64,000 nt of DNA from Celeribacter naphthalenivorans (lineage in GTDB: Bacteria; Pseudomonadota; Alphaproteobacteria; Rhodobacterales; Rhodobacteraceae): the NCBI RefSeq assembly GCF_020524585.1, contig NZ_JAIVLK010000010.1, positions 1 through 64,000 of the forward strand, given 5' to 3'. Every line of letters begins with the position of its first letter. The first letter of the stretch is position 1. Position numbers and translations under genes: made by a program. Shown here one piece after another: positions 1 through 9,092 of the stretch. The notes below the pieces were generated by a model, which worked only from the letters and a program-made list of their open reading frames with translations, was not told where the DNA came from and made no database searches.

Positions 1-76
1 ACAGTCCCCTCGATTTTTGAGACACGCTTTAAAGGGTGGTCCAGTTCGCTTTGAGACAAGCGCTTAGGGCGAACGG

Positions 77-115
77 AAAAATGCCGCAGGAGGAAACTCC
101 CGCGGCATTTTTTTA
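77..115. terminator. Intrinsic terminator at the 3' end of the sulfotransferase gene
   Basis: An 11-bp stem (AAAAATGCCGC pairing with GCGGCATTTTT) is followed by a T run on the plus strand and is A-rich on its other side, so it can work in both directions. It lies about 20 bp past the stop of the minus-strand sulfotransferase gene and probably also ends whatever lies left of the window. Bases 1-76 hold no gene I can support. Confidence 0.75.
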
Positions 116-134
116 TTTCGACGATGAGGGGACA

Positions 135-953
135 TCAGTCGCCGAGTTTGGCGTGCACCTCGGCCAGATCGACCTCATCCAGAGGCATCTTATTGCCCGG
201 GTTTTCGAAGTCATATTTGAACAGCTGGAAATCTTTTTTGTAAATTTCCCACATCAGATGCATCGAGAGATCATCGAAATAATCCTCAACCGGATGCAGA
301 CGCTTTGGGCCGTGGCCTTCGGATTCGTTGAACCGCGGGATTTGCGTCAGATCGACGGCATGGGGCGTCTCGATGTGATCGAGCACATCCTGCATGCCTT
401 CGTTGAATTTCTCAGTGAAGAAAATTTTGTCATAGGTCCCGCCGTTCACGATGAAGGTCGAGACATGGCCCGACATGGCGGACCAGTGAATGTCCGGCTC
501 CATCGGGCGGCGCCAACGGATGGTGTCGCGCACGAACAACAAAAACCGCCGGAAGGACGCGATCTGATCGAAGTCGTCCTTGCCGTCCGGACCGCCGACT
601 TCGATGCCGTATTTCTGAATGAGCTGCGGCACGAGGTTGCCGCGATAGCGTTTGCCGTTGCGCTGAATGCCGCAAATCTTGTCGAAAAAGCTCGACAAGA
701 CGCGGGTGTACGGGTTGCGCACACAGGTGAAGGCGTAGCTTTTGTGGGCCTGCACATTGGCTTCGATCAGCGGCTGGCTTTCGTCTTGCGCCCATTTGTG
801 CATGCGATCCTTGCTGTCGTGGATATCGCCATCGAAGAATTCGCCATGATCGGAATAGAACATGATCTGCCCGATGGTCGAGCAGGCACATTTGGGGACG
901 ACACGATAGACCACACTTTCGCTCTCGGTCATCCAGGTTCCGGGAAAGCCCAT
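135..953 (-). CDS. Sulfotransferase family protein (PAPS-dependent)
   Basis: This 272-residue protein resembles Golgi-type carbohydrate sulfotransferases (Sulfotransfer_2), which transfer sulfate from PAPS to sugar hydroxyls. The N-terminal segment VPKCACSTIGQIM matches the 5'-phosphosulfate loop of the family. The stretch FTCVRNPYTRVLSSF resembles the 3'-phosphate-binding motif (RNP...R.LS). No signal peptide or membrane helix is visible, so it is probably cytosolic. The ATG at 953 follows AGAGGAG at about 11 nt; an in-frame GTG at 962 is the alternative. It is divergent from a family-14 glycosyltransferase, and together they suggest a sulfated or decorated surface polysaccharide. The acceptor cannot be told from sequence. 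Confidence 0.72.
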   Translation of the reverse strand: MGFPGTWMTESESVVYRVVPKCACSTIGQIMFYSDHGEFFDGDIHDSKDRMHKWAQDESQPLIEANVQAHKSYAFTCVRNPYTRVLSSFFDKICGIQRNGKRYRGNLVPQLIQKYGIEVGGPDGKDDFDQIASFRRFLLFVRDTIRWRRPMEPDIHWSAMSGHVSTFIVNGGTYDKIFFTEKFNEGMQDVLDHIETPHAVDLTQIPRFNESEGHGPKRLHPVEDYFDDLSMHLMWEIYKKDFQLFKYDFENPGNKMPLDEVDLAEVHAKLGD

Positions 954-1086
954 ATTTACCACAACTCCTCTTTGTCACACTCACCGTGACCCTTTTCGCT
1001 TTAAAAGCAAATTAGCCTTGATTATTCAATGATTGGTTACGCTTGTATGTGAACAATGCGTCAGAAATGAGGTTACGGTTTCTAAT

Positions 1087-2664
1087 ATGGCACGAATTGC
1101 CTTCATCTTGCTGTGCCATAAAGACCCAGAGGCCATCATCGACCAGGCACGTCGGCTGACGCGGGCCGGGGATTATATCTCGATCCATTTCGATGCGCGC
1201 GGCGGCAAGGAAATGTTCGAGACCATCAAGAAGGGTCTCGACAACAATCCGAATGTGACCTTCGCGACCAAACGGATCAAATGCGGTTGGGGGGCGTGGA
1301 GCCTTGTCGAGGCGACGCTTTACGCCATTGAGGCGGCCGAGCGCGATTTCCCGCGCGCCACGCATTTCTACATGCTCTCCGGCGACTGCATGTCGATCAA
1401 GACCGCCGAATATATGCATGACTACCTCGACCGCGAGGATGTCGATTTCATCGAGAGTTTCGACTTTTTCGAAAGCGACTGGATCAAGACCGGGATCAAG
1501 GAAGAGCGGCTGATCTATCGCCATTGGTTCAACGAACGCACGCACAAATGGCTGTTTTACGAGAGCCTTAAGATGCAACAGCGGCTGGGCCTCAAACGCG
1601 AAATTCCCGAAGATCTTCAGATCATGATCGGCTCGCAATGGTGGTGCCTGCGGCGCCGCACCATCGAGTGGATTCTCGAGTTTACGCGTCAACGCAAAGA
1701 CGTGATGAAGTTCTTCCGGACCACATGGATTCCCGACGAGACGTTTTTCCAGACCCTCGTGCGCCATGTGGTGCCCGAGAAAGAAATCCGCACCCGGACC
1801 CAGACGTTTTTGATGTTCACCGACTACGGCATGCCGGTGGTGTTCTATAACGACCATTACGATTTGCTGATCTCGCAGGACTACCTCTTCGCCCGGAAAA
1901 TTTCCCCCGACGCCAAGGAGTTGAAAAAACGCCTGGGCGATCTTTTCGCCGCCTCTGGCGTAAATTTTCAGATCTCCAACGAAGGCCGGTCGCTGTTTCA
2001 GTTCCTCTCGGGACGTGGGCGCAACGGGCGGCGGTTTGCGCAGAGATTCTGGGAGACCGAAAGCTCTCTGGGCCGCGACCGCGAATTGTTGATGATCGTT
2101 TGCAAGAAATGGCACGTCGCCAAACGGCTTGTGGCCGAGATCAAAAACCACACGGACGTCCCTTGTCTCGAATACCTCTTCAACGAAGAACACACCTACC
2201 TGCCCGATCTGGGCGGGATCGAGAAAAGCCTTGAGAAACGCACGCGACACCGGCGGGCCTGGGTGCGAATGCTGTTCGATTATTTCAACACGGACCGGAT
2301 GATCGTCTGCCTCGACCCGGAGGGGATCGAGCTGATCCGCGATTTTTATGCCGACCGTTCCGGCACGCGGCTTTTGGAGATCGAGTGCGAGTTCACCGAC
2401 GACTATCTGATCGGCCATGCCAAGCGCACAGGCCTTGCGGGCGACCACACGCCGGACGATGCCTTGGCGCGGCTTTTGCCGACGATCCGGTCGGACATGA
2501 CGCATGAAAGCGACCAAATCCGCGACGCGGATTTCGAGAACTACGCGCGCATCTCACAATTCAACACGCCGGAAGAAAACGCAGCCCCCCTTGCGCGCTT
2601 CCTCGGCATCTCCGAAGATAAGGCGCGCGAGATCGTCTCGATGCATTACCTGTTTTCCGACTAA
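1087..2664 (+). CDS. Core-2/I-branching-type glycosyltransferase with C-terminal DUF5928-like region
   Basis: The N-terminal 280 or so residues read as a family GT14 beta-1,6-N-acetylglucosaminyltransferase-like domain: AFILLCHKDPEAI at the start, FYMLSGDCMSI near residue 95, and a WIPDETFFQT segment typical of the family. The remaining 240 residues fit the DUF5928 extension known from Rhodobacterales proteins of this type. The start was chosen at ATG 1087, where the family's conserved N-terminus begins; the open frame extends to 1033. It is 525 residues long with no signal peptide. The neighbouring divergent sulfotransferase points to polysaccharide or glycoconjugate synthesis. The real donor and acceptor are unknown. 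Confidence 0.75.
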   Translation: MARIAFILLCHKDPEAIIDQARRLTRAGDYISIHFDARGGKEMFETIKKGLDNNPNVTFATKRIKCGWGAWSLVEATLYAIEAAERDFPRATHFYMLSGDCMSIKTAEYMHDYLDREDVDFIESFDFFESDWIKTGIKEERLIYRHWFNERTHKWLFYESLKMQQRLGLKREIPEDLQIMIGSQWWCLRRRTIEWILEFTRQRKDVMKFFRTTWIPDETFFQTLVRHVVPEKEIRTRTQTFLMFTDYGMPVVFYNDHYDLLISQDYLFARKISPDAKELKKRLGDLFAASGVNFQISNEGRSLFQFLSGRGRNGRRFAQRFWETESSLGRDRELLMIVCKKWHVAKRLVAEIKNHTDVPCLEYLFNEEHTYLPDLGGIEKSLEKRTRHRRAWVRMLFDYFNTDRMIVCLDPEGIELIRDFYADRSGTRLLEIECEFTDDYLIGHAKRTGLAGDHTPDDALARLLPTIRSDMTHESDQIRDADFENYARISQFNTPEENAAPLARFLGISEDKAREIVSMHYLFSD

Positions 2665-2675
2665 GCGAGCCCCCC

Positions 2676-3053
2676 ATGCCCTACACCTATGATGACCAGA
2701 ACATCTTTGCCAAAATCCTGCGCGGGGAGATCCCTTCGTCTCCGGTGTTCGAGAGCGAGCACACGCTGGCCTTCCCCGACATCACGCCGCAGAAAAAGGC
2801 GCATATTCTGGTGATCCCGAAAGGGCCCTATCGCTGCTACGACCATTTCGTGCAGGCGGCCTCTGACGCGGAACAGCTCGACTTTTTCCGCTCTGTTGCG
2901 AAGGTGGCGGAACTGGTCGGTGTGGCCGAGTCTGCGGGCGGTCAGGGGTTTCGCCTCGTGACAAACTCCGGCGAGCATTCGCATCAAGAAGTGCCGCATT
3001 TCCATGTGCATCTCTTGGGCGGTGAGCCCGTGGGGCCACTCACCTGCAAATAA
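2676..3053 (+). CDS. HIT family protein (histidine-triad nucleotide-binding/hydrolase)
   Basis: A 125-residue protein with the full histidine triad H108-F-H110-V-H112-L-L near the C-terminus and the upstream segment AHILVIPKGPY typical of HINT-type purine nucleotide phosphoramidases. Length and domain are normal for the family, and the catalytic central His is present. It starts 11 bp after the glycosyltransferase stop, so the two may be co-transcribed, and it is followed by a clear terminator. Likely a cytosolic housekeeping hydrolase of nucleoside phosphoramidates; its physiological substrate is not known for most bacteria. Confidence 0.9.
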   Translation: MPYTYDDQNIFAKILRGEIPSSPVFESEHTLAFPDITPQKKAHILVIPKGPYRCYDHFVQAASDAEQLDFFRSVAKVAELVGVAESAGGQGFRLVTNSGEHSHQEVPHFHVHLLGGEPVGPLTCK

Positions 3054-3074
3054 CAAGTTGCAACCTTAAATGAC

Positions 3075-3100
3075 AAAACCCCGCCTGAGGCGGGGTTTTT
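3075..3100. terminator. Bidirectional intrinsic terminator
   Basis: A perfect stem AAAACCCCGCC / GGCGGGGTTTT with a 4-nt loop and T run sits 22 bp after the HIT gene stop. It lies between convergent genes (HIT on plus, ABC ATPase on minus) and can serve both. Confidence 0.85.
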
Positions 3101-3134
3101 AATTGAGTATTTTGACCACGAAAAAGTGGGCGGG

Positions 3135-4085
3135 TTATTTGCCCGAGGTCAGCTCGACAAAGACGTCTTCGAGATCGGGCTCCATCGTGCGCACGTCGCC
3201 GATGGTGATCCCGGCGCTTTTCACCGCGTCGAGAATCGCCCCGACCGAGGCCTGACCACGCGAGAAATCGAACACGAAAGCCCCATCGCGGCGGCGTTCC
3301 ATTTTGACGCCTTCCGGCAGCGCGAAACTGTCGGGTGCCGCGCCATCCGGTTCGATCACCAAGGTCTTTGCATCCATCAACCCCAAAAGATTCTTCGTCG
3401 TATCCTGTTTGATCATCGTGCCGTGGTTGATGATCGCGATCTCGTCACACATTTCCTGCGCCTCTTCGAGGTAATGCGTGGTGAGAATGATCGTCATGCC
3501 GCGCTCTTCGTTGAGTTTGCGCACATTCGTCCAAAGCATCTGACGCAGCTCGATGTCGACCCCTGCGGTGGGTTCATCGAGCACCAGAATCTGCGGGTTG
3601 TGCACCAACGCCTTGCCCAGCAAAAGCCGCCGCCGCATGCCGCCCGAAAGCGTGCGCGCATAGGCATCGGCCTTATCGGAAAGCCCAATGAGTTCAAGGA
3701 TTTCATCGGTGCGACGGTCACGTTTCGGCACGCCATACAGCCCGGCCTGCACCTCCAAAGCGCCGCGTGGCGTGAAGAAGGGATCGAGGTTCAACTCCTG
3801 TGGCATCACGCCAATGGCGGCCCGCGACTGGCGCGGGTTCACGTCCTGATCGAAGCCCCAAATGTTCACCTTGCCGGAAGTCTTGATCACCAGACCCGCG
3901 AGGATGTTGATCATCGTCGATTTGCCCGCGCCATTGGGGCCCAGCAGGCCAAAGATCGACCCCGTCGGTATCTTCAGATCGACGCCTTTCAAGGCCTCTT
4001 TCGCAGGCTGCCCTGCCCCGCCGCCATAGGTCTTACGCAGGGCTTCAATTTCGAGTGCGTAGCTCATGTTGCGCGTGTTGCTCAT
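3135..4085 (-). CDS. ABC transporter ATP-binding protein (ABC-2 export type, YadG-like)
   Basis: A 316-residue single ABC ATPase with Walker A GPNGAGKST (near residue 49), signature LSGGMRRRLLLGKAL and Walker B ILVLDEPTAGVD. The 'GVD' and the approximately 80-residue C-terminal tail (INHGTMIK..., then a degenerate domain) are typical of the CcmA/YadG ATPases that partner ABC-2 permeases for drug, lipid or polysaccharide export. No permease gene is adjacent on either side, so it is an orphan here; its partner must be encoded elsewhere. Substrate unknown. Confidence 0.85.
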   Translation of the reverse strand: MSNTRNMSYALEIEALRKTYGGGAGQPAKEALKGVDLKIPTGSIFGLLGPNGAGKSTMINILAGLVIKTSGKVNIWGFDQDVNPRQSRAAIGVMPQELNLDPFFTPRGALEVQAGLYGVPKRDRRTDEILELIGLSDKADAYARTLSGGMRRRLLLGKALVHNPQILVLDEPTAGVDIELRQMLWTNVRKLNEERGMTIILTTHYLEEAQEMCDEIAIINHGTMIKQDTTKNLLGLMDAKTLVIEPDGAAPDSFALPEGVKMERRRDGAFVFDFSRGQASVGAILDAVKSAGITIGDVRTMEPDLEDVFVELTSGK

Positions 4086-4300
4086 GGGTCTCGCTCCTTT
4101 TGTTCCTTTTGCCTGCGCCGCAGATCGGGGTACGGTTGCCCCTTGTCCGTGCCGCCCGGATCGCTATCATGCAGCCCTGACTTAGGCGGTCTACGGGACT
4201 GCGGCAACCGCGTCCACCGCCAAGCCCCTTGCACAGACCCGCACAGGCCCCTAGAGGCGACGGGCGACAGAGCCGATGCGATAGCGAAAAGGACAGGACG

Positions 4301-4483
4301 ATGACGATTCAAGCGCCGGAAACCGAAGTGGTCTCCACATGGAAAGTGGCCTGTGATGGCGGCGAAGGTGCACTTGGACATCCGCGCGTCTGGTTGGTGA
4401 TCCCGCATGACACGGGCTATGTGGAATGCGGCTATTGCGACAAGAAATTCATCCATGAAAGCGCCAAACTGAAAGACGCCTAA
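4301..4483 (+). CDS. Zinc-finger domain protein (zf-CHCC, NDUFS6-like)
   Basis: A 60-residue protein ending in [19 protein letters not shown]. The Cys-x2-Cys pair and preceding His/Cys (VACDGG, HPRVWL) make the CHCC zinc site also seen in the mitochondrial complex I subunit NDUFS6, whose alphaproteobacterial homologues are small proteins like this. ATG 4301 is preceded by AGGACAGGACG; the open frame starts further upstream at 4229 without support. It is divergent from the ABC ATPase. A role in complex I Fe-S/zinc assembly is inferred from the family only. Confidence 0.8.
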   Translation: MTIQAPETEVVSTWKVACDGGEGALGHPRVWLVIPHDTGYVECGYCDKKFIHESAKLKDA

Positions 4484-4587
4484 AGCTTTTGGTAAGCTGC
4501 TGATACATGGAGAAAATGCCTGCGGCGTTTTCCCTTTGTTAAACTCTTGCGCCTAACCTCTCTGCCAGTAACATTTGAGAGGTCGGA

Positions 4588-5013
4588 ATGAAGCTGACGA
4601 TCCAACAAATCACTTTGGTTCGGAATAATTTTCGGCATCTCGCACCTGTGCGTGTCGATGCCTTGCAAGAAGTGTACAAACGCTTTGCTGCAATGGCGCC
4701 TGAGTTCGACGGACAGTATCACACCTCTCTGAATGATCGCGGTCGCACGCTTGAAAGCATCATCGAGCTGTCGCTATTGTCGCTCGATCATCCCGGCGCC
4801 CTGTTTGCCACGCTGCACAATCTGGGCCGTGAATATGCCAATTACGGCAGCTGGAAAGACACTTACGACCTCATCAGCGAGCTGATCATCGACGTTTTTG
4901 CCGAGCATACCGGAGACGCCTGGACGGTCGAACACGCTCACGCCTGGCGCACGGTCTTGCACTTTATCGCCAAAGGCATGCTTGAGGGGGCGAAATCCCG
5001 CGCCGTGGCATAA
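4588..5013 (+). CDS. Single-domain globin-like protein lacking the proximal histidine
   Basis: 141 residues that align over their whole length with bacterial single-domain haemoglobins and the globin domain of flavohaemoglobins: VDALQEVYKRFAAMAP with the B10 Tyr at 30, the SIIELSLLSLDHPG segment, and a C-terminal AWRTVLHFIAKGM helix. The F-helix reads LHNLGREYANYG, where the family has L.R.KH..YGV, so the haem-ligating His at F8 is replaced by Tyr83. His77 lies four to six residues earlier and is off register. ATG 4588 is preceded by GAGAGGTCGGA. It may bind haem through Tyr, bind it weakly, or be a haem-free sensor. It stands alone before polA. Confidence 0.65.
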   Translation: MKLTIQQITLVRNNFRHLAPVRVDALQEVYKRFAAMAPEFDGQYHTSLNDRGRTLESIIELSLLSLDHPGALFATLHNLGREYANYGSWKDTYDLISELIIDVFAEHTGDAWTVEHAHAWRTVLHFIAKGMLEGAKSRAVA

Positions 5014-5205
5014 AGCGTTCTTCTTTCTCTCTGCAGACATGAAAAACGTAGAGCAACATATAAACGTTGTGAGCGCTTCACACCACAGACGACATTTCCA
5101 ATAAACCGCTCCCAGAGGCGATACCTGCTTGCAGGGGGCGCGCCTTTCCGTGCTATCAAGACGCAACTTTTGAGCACGGGTTAAGAGCAGAGGGAAAGAC
5201 GCGTC

Positions 5206-8013
5206 ATGACATTCGGCAAGGGCAGCCACCTTCACCTCATCGACGGATCGGCGTTTATCTTTCGCGCCTATCACGCGCTTCCGCCGCTGACGCGCAAATC
5301 CGACGGCCTGCCGGTGGGCGCGGTCAGCGGGTTTTGCAACATGCTCTACCGCTATATCGAGGCCAACACCGGCGCCGATGCGCCCACGCACGCGGCAGTG
5401 ATTTTCGACGCCTCGGGCAAGACCTTTCGCAACGATCTCTATCCGGCCTACAAGGCCAACCGCCCGCCCGCGCCCGAAGATCTGGTGCCACAATTCCCGC
5501 TGACGCGCGAGGCCACCCGCGCCTTCAACGTCGCCTGTATCGAGATCACCGGTTTCGAGGCCGATGACATCATCGGAACGCTGTCCCATCAGGCGCGAGA
5601 CGCCGGCGGGCGCGTGACCATCATTTCCTCGGACAAGGACCTGATGCAACTGGTCGGCGGCGGTGTCGAGATGCTCGACCCGATGAAGAACAAACGCATC
5701 GACCGCGAAGGCGTCGAAGAGAAATTCGGCGTCGGCCCTGAGCGCGTCGTCGACGTGCAAGCGCTTGCGGGCGACTCGGTCGACAACGTCCCCGGCGCCC
5801 CCGGCATCGGGATCAAGACGGCGGCGCTTTTGATCAACGAATTCGGCGATCTCGAAAGCTTGCTTGCCCGCACCGGTGAGATCAAACAACCGAAACGCCG
5901 CCAGACGCTGGAGGACAATGCCGAGCTGATCCGCATTTCGCGCGATCTGGTGAAACTCGACTGCGCGATGGAACTGGATTTTAGCCTCGAAAGCCTCGAA
6001 GTGCAGGAGCCCGACACCGAAAAACTCCTGTCGTTCCTCACCGAGATGGAATTCCGCACCATCGTCAAACGTGTCTCCGAACGCTTCGGCGTGGACGCCC
6101 CTGCGATCCCCGAGGCCCCTGCCCCCGCCGCCAGCCAATCGCCCGACGCCCCTGCGACGCCAGAGGCCAAGCCGTTTGACACCTCGTCCTACGAGAAAGT
6201 CTCCACAATGGGCGCGCTGGAGCGTTGGATCGACGCGATCTATGCTCGCGGCTACGTCGCCGTGGACACCGAAACCACCGGCCTCGACGAGATGCAGGCC
6301 GATCTGGTCGGTGTGTCTTTGTGTGTCGAGCCGGGCGAGGCCTGTTACATCCCGGTTGGCCATACGTTGGGAGAGGACGATCTGTTCGGCGGCTCAAATC
6401 TGGTCGACGGGCAGCTGTCGAAAAACATGGTTCTGGACGCGTTGAAACCGATGCTTGAGGACGACAGCATCCTCAAAATCGGCCAGAACATGAAATATGA
6501 CGCCAAGATTTTTGCCCGTCATGGTGTGCGCGTCGCGCCCTATGACGACACGATGCTCTTGTCCTATGCGCTCAACGCCGGCATCCACAATCACGGGATG
6601 GATGCGCTGTCCGAGCGCTACCTGAACCACACGCCGATCCCGACAAAGGACCTGTTGGGCAGCGGCAAATCCGCGATCACCTTTGACAAGGTGGAGATCG
6701 GCAAGGCGGTCGAATATGCCGCCGAGGACGCCGACATTACGCTGCGGCTATGGCAGGTTTTGAAACCGCGTCTGCACGCCGAACGTGTGACCACCGTTTA
6801 CGAGACCTTGGAGCGGCCGCTCTCGCCGGTGCTGGCAAAAATGGAAATGGCCGGCATTCTCGTCGACCGCGATGTGCTGTCGCGCATGTCCAACGCGTTT
6901 GCCCAGAAAATGGCTGGGCTTGAGGCCGAGATTCACGAACTGGCGGGCGAGACCTTCAACGTCGGCAGCCCCGCACAGCTTGGCGAAATCCTGTTCGAAA
7001 AAATGGGCCTTGAGGGCGGCAAAAAGGGCAAGACCGGCAAATATTCCACCCCCGCCGATGTGCTCGAAGACCTTGCCACAGAACACGACTTGCCGGCCCG
7101 CGTTTTGGATTGGCGGCAGCTCTCGAAACTCAAATCGACCTACACCGACGCGCTTCAGACCTTTATCCACCCCGAGACGGGCCGCGTGCATACCTCTTAC
7201 GTCCAGACGGGCGCCGTCACCGGGCGTCTCGCGTCTTCTGACCCGAACCTGCAAAACATCCCCGTGCGCTCGGATGAGGGCCGCCGCATCCGCGAGGCCT
7301 TTATCGCCGCCCCCGGCAAGAAACTGATTTCGCTCGACTATTCTCAGATCGAGCTGCGAATCCTTGCCCATGTCGCGGGCATCGACAGCCTGAAACAAGC
7401 GTTCCGCGACGGGCTGGACATCCACGCCATGACGGCCTCTGAGATGTTCAATGTCCCGATCGAAGGCATGGACCCGATGGTCCGCCGCCAGGCCAAGGCA
7501 ATCAACTTCGGTGTGATCTACGGCATCTCCGGCTTTGGCCTTGCCCGCAACCTGCGCATCCCGCGCAAAGAGGCGCAGAGCTTTATCGACCGTTATTTCG
7601 AACGTTTCCCGGGCATTCGGGCCTATATGGACGACACGGTGGAATTCGCCAAAGCGCATAAATACGTCGAAACCCTCTTTGGCCGCAAAATCCACACGCC
7701 GGAAATCGCCGCCAAAGGCCCGCAAGCAGGCTTCGCGAAACGTCAGGCGATCAACGCGCCCATCCAAGGCTCCGCCGCCGACATCATCCGCCGCGCCATG
7801 GTCCGCATGCCCGACGCGATCAAGGATCTCCCCGCCACCATGCTGTTGCAGGTGCACGACGAATTGATCTTTGAGGTTGATGAGGACGCCTGCGATCAGG
7901 TGATCGAGGTGGTCAAGGATGTGATGGAAACCGCCTCCGATCCGGCTGTAAAACTCGATGTGCCGATCGAGGTGGACGCAGGCATCGGCGACAACTGGGC
8001 CGAGGCGCATTAA
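5206..8013 (+). CDS. polA: DNA polymerase I
   Basis: A complete 935-residue PolA. Residues 1-290 are the 5'-3' flap exonuclease (HLIDGSAFIFRAYHA, FEADDIIGTL, GDSVDNVPGAPGIG). After an Ala/Pro-rich linker (about 300-325), the 3'-5' proofreading domain keeps Exo I (VAVDTETTGLD), Exo II (IGQNMKYDAKIF) and Exo III (YAAEDADIT), so proofreading should be active. The polymerase domain carries motif A (DYSQIELRILAH), motif B (RRQAKAINFGVIYGIS) and motif C (LQVHDELIFEV). Acts in Okazaki fragment maturation and excision repair. It is single-cistron, with a terminator behind it. Confidence 0.98.
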   Translation: MTFGKGSHLHLIDGSAFIFRAYHALPPLTRKSDGLPVGAVSGFCNMLYRYIEANTGADAPTHAAVIFDASGKTFRNDLYPAYKANRPPAPEDLVPQFPLTREATRAFNVACIEITGFEADDIIGTLSHQARDAGGRVTIISSDKDLMQLVGGGVEMLDPMKNKRIDREGVEEKFGVGPERVVDVQALAGDSVDNVPGAPGIGIKTAALLINEFGDLESLLARTGEIKQPKRRQTLEDNAELIRISRDLVKLDCAMELDFSLESLEVQEPDTEKLLSFLTEMEFRTIVKRVSERFGVDAPAIPEAPAPAASQSPDAPATPEAKPFDTSSYEKVSTMGALERWIDAIYARGYVAVDTETTGLDEMQADLVGVSLCVEPGEACYIPVGHTLGEDDLFGGSNLVDGQLSKNMVLDALKPMLEDDSILKIGQNMKYDAKIFARHGVRVAPYDDTMLLSYALNAGIHNHGMDALSERYLNHTPIPTKDLLGSGKSAITFDKVEIGKAVEYAAEDADITLRLWQVLKPRLHAERVTTVYETLERPLSPVLAKMEMAGILVDRDVLSRMSNAFAQKMAGLEAEIHELAGETFNVGSPAQLGEILFEKMGLEGGKKGKTGKYSTPADVLEDLATEHDLPARVLDWRQLSKLKSTYTDALQTFIHPETGRVHTSYVQTGAVTGRLASSDPNLQNIPVRSDEGRRIREAFIAAPGKKLISLDYSQIELRILAHVAGIDSLKQAFRDGLDIHAMTASEMFNVPIEGMDPMVRRQAKAINFGVIYGISGFGLARNLRIPRKEAQSFIDRYFERFPGIRAYMDDTVEFAKAHKYVETLFGRKIHTPEIAAKGPQAGFAKRQAINAPIQGSAADIIRRAMVRMPDAIKDLPATMLLQVHDELIFEVDEDACDQVIEVVKDVMETASDPAVKLDVPIEVDAGIGDNWAEAH

Positions 8014-8051
8014 GTTTCCGCAATAAGTTTCCTTTGCGCCCCAAATACTCA

Positions 8052-8081
8052 AAAACGGCGCGAGATCCCTCGCGCCGTTTT
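8052..8081. terminator. Bidirectional terminator between polA and the PfkB kinase gene
   Basis: A 13-bp perfect stem AAAACGGCGCGAG / CTCGCGCCGTTTT with a 4-nt loop lies between two convergent genes. It is directly preceded by a copy of the recurring motif CCAAATACTCAAA (8041-8053). Confidence 0.85.
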
Positions 8082-8105
8082 CACATTTGAACCCTAGGAA
8101 AAGCC

Positions 8106-9092
8106 TTAAATCAGGCCTTCCTGCTGGAACAGGACTTTCAAATTCGCTTCAGGCCGTGGCCCGATGTGAGAAATCACCTCGGCAGCAGCGACACAGCCCA
8201 TACGACCACAGGTCGCAAGGCTCTGCCCCGTCGCATAGCCGTAAAGGAAACCGGCGGCGAATTGATCGCCCGCGCCGGTGGTGTCCACAGGCTGGATGCG
8301 TTTCACTGGCACCACGGCCTCTTCATCACCCTGCACCAGAACCACGTCGGAACCAGAGCGCGTACAGACCACGAGACCTGATTCCATGGCCGCCGTTTCC
8401 AGCGCCGTCGACAGGTCGGTCTGGTAGAGGCTTTCCCATTCGTGCTCGTTGCCGATGACGAAATCCAGCTCCTTCACAAAGGTCCGGAAATCGTCGCGAT
8501 GACGGTCGACGCAGAACGGATCGGACAGGGAAATCCCGACCTTACCGCCCGCCGCCTTGGTCAGTTTTGCGGCTTGGTCAAAGGCATGTTTGCCTTTCGG
8601 TTTGTCGTAGAGGTAGCCTTCGAGGAACATGATCTCCGCATCGCCCGCGACCGCCTCGGCCACATCCTCTTCGGAAATTTCCGACGAAATCCCGAGGTAA
8701 GTGTTCATAGAACGCTCCCCATCCGGCGAGACGAAAATCATCGAGCGCGAGGTCGGAAGCTCCCCGCCCGGCACCGGCGCATTGACGAAAGCGGTGCCAT
8801 CGGCCTCCATCTCGGCGGCGTAAAACCGGCCCAGAGCGTCATCATGCACCCGGCCGATAAAGCCGGTTTTGAGACCCAAAGTGCCGAGCCCGGCCAGAGT
8901 GTTCGCGACGGAGCCGCCCGGCGTCTGCACCCGGTTGGACATCGCGCCATAAAGCAATTCGCCCCGCTCGCGTTCGACAAGCTGCATGATGCCTTTCTCG
9001 ATGCCCATGAGTTCCAGGAAACTGTCATCGGCCTGAGTGATCACATCGACGATGGCGTTGCCGATGCCGACAACCTGATAGGTTTTAGTCAA
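8106..9092 (-). CDS. PfkB-family kinase, probable adenosine kinase
   Basis: A 328-residue ribokinase/PfkB fold protein. The N-terminus VVGIGNAIVDVITQADD and GGSVANTLAGLGTLG fit the sugar/adenosine-binding part, and DTTGAGDQFAAGFLYGYATG is the PfkB signature 2 with the catalytic Asp and anion-hole glycines. The whole-length pattern is that of proteins annotated adenosine kinase in Rhodobacterales (adenosine + ATP to AMP). Sugar or nucleoside kinases of this family are hard to tell apart, so the substrate is moderately certain. Its start overlaps the end of nth by 8 bp, so the two are translationally linked. Confidence 0.82.
   Translation of the reverse strand: MTKTYQVVGIGNAIVDVITQADDSFLELMGIEKGIMQLVERERGELLYGAMSNRVQTPGGSVANTLAGLGTLGLKTGFIGRVHDDALGRFYAAEMEADGTAFVNAPVPGGELPTSRSMIFVSPDGERSMNTYLGISSEISEEDVAEAVAGDAEIMFLEGYLYDKPKGKHAFDQAAKLTKAAGGKVGISLSDPFCVDRHRDDFRTFVKELDFVIGNEHEWESLYQTDLSTALETAAMESGLVVCTRSGSDVVLVQGDEEAVVPVKRIQPVDTTGAGDQFAAGFLYGYATGQSLATCGRMGCVAAAEVISHIGPRPEANLKVLFQQEGLI

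Noticed and set aside
1012-2517. A 501-codon minus-strand frame
   Set aside because: Shadow of the GT14 glycosyltransferase gene; no recognisable motif and no ribosome site.
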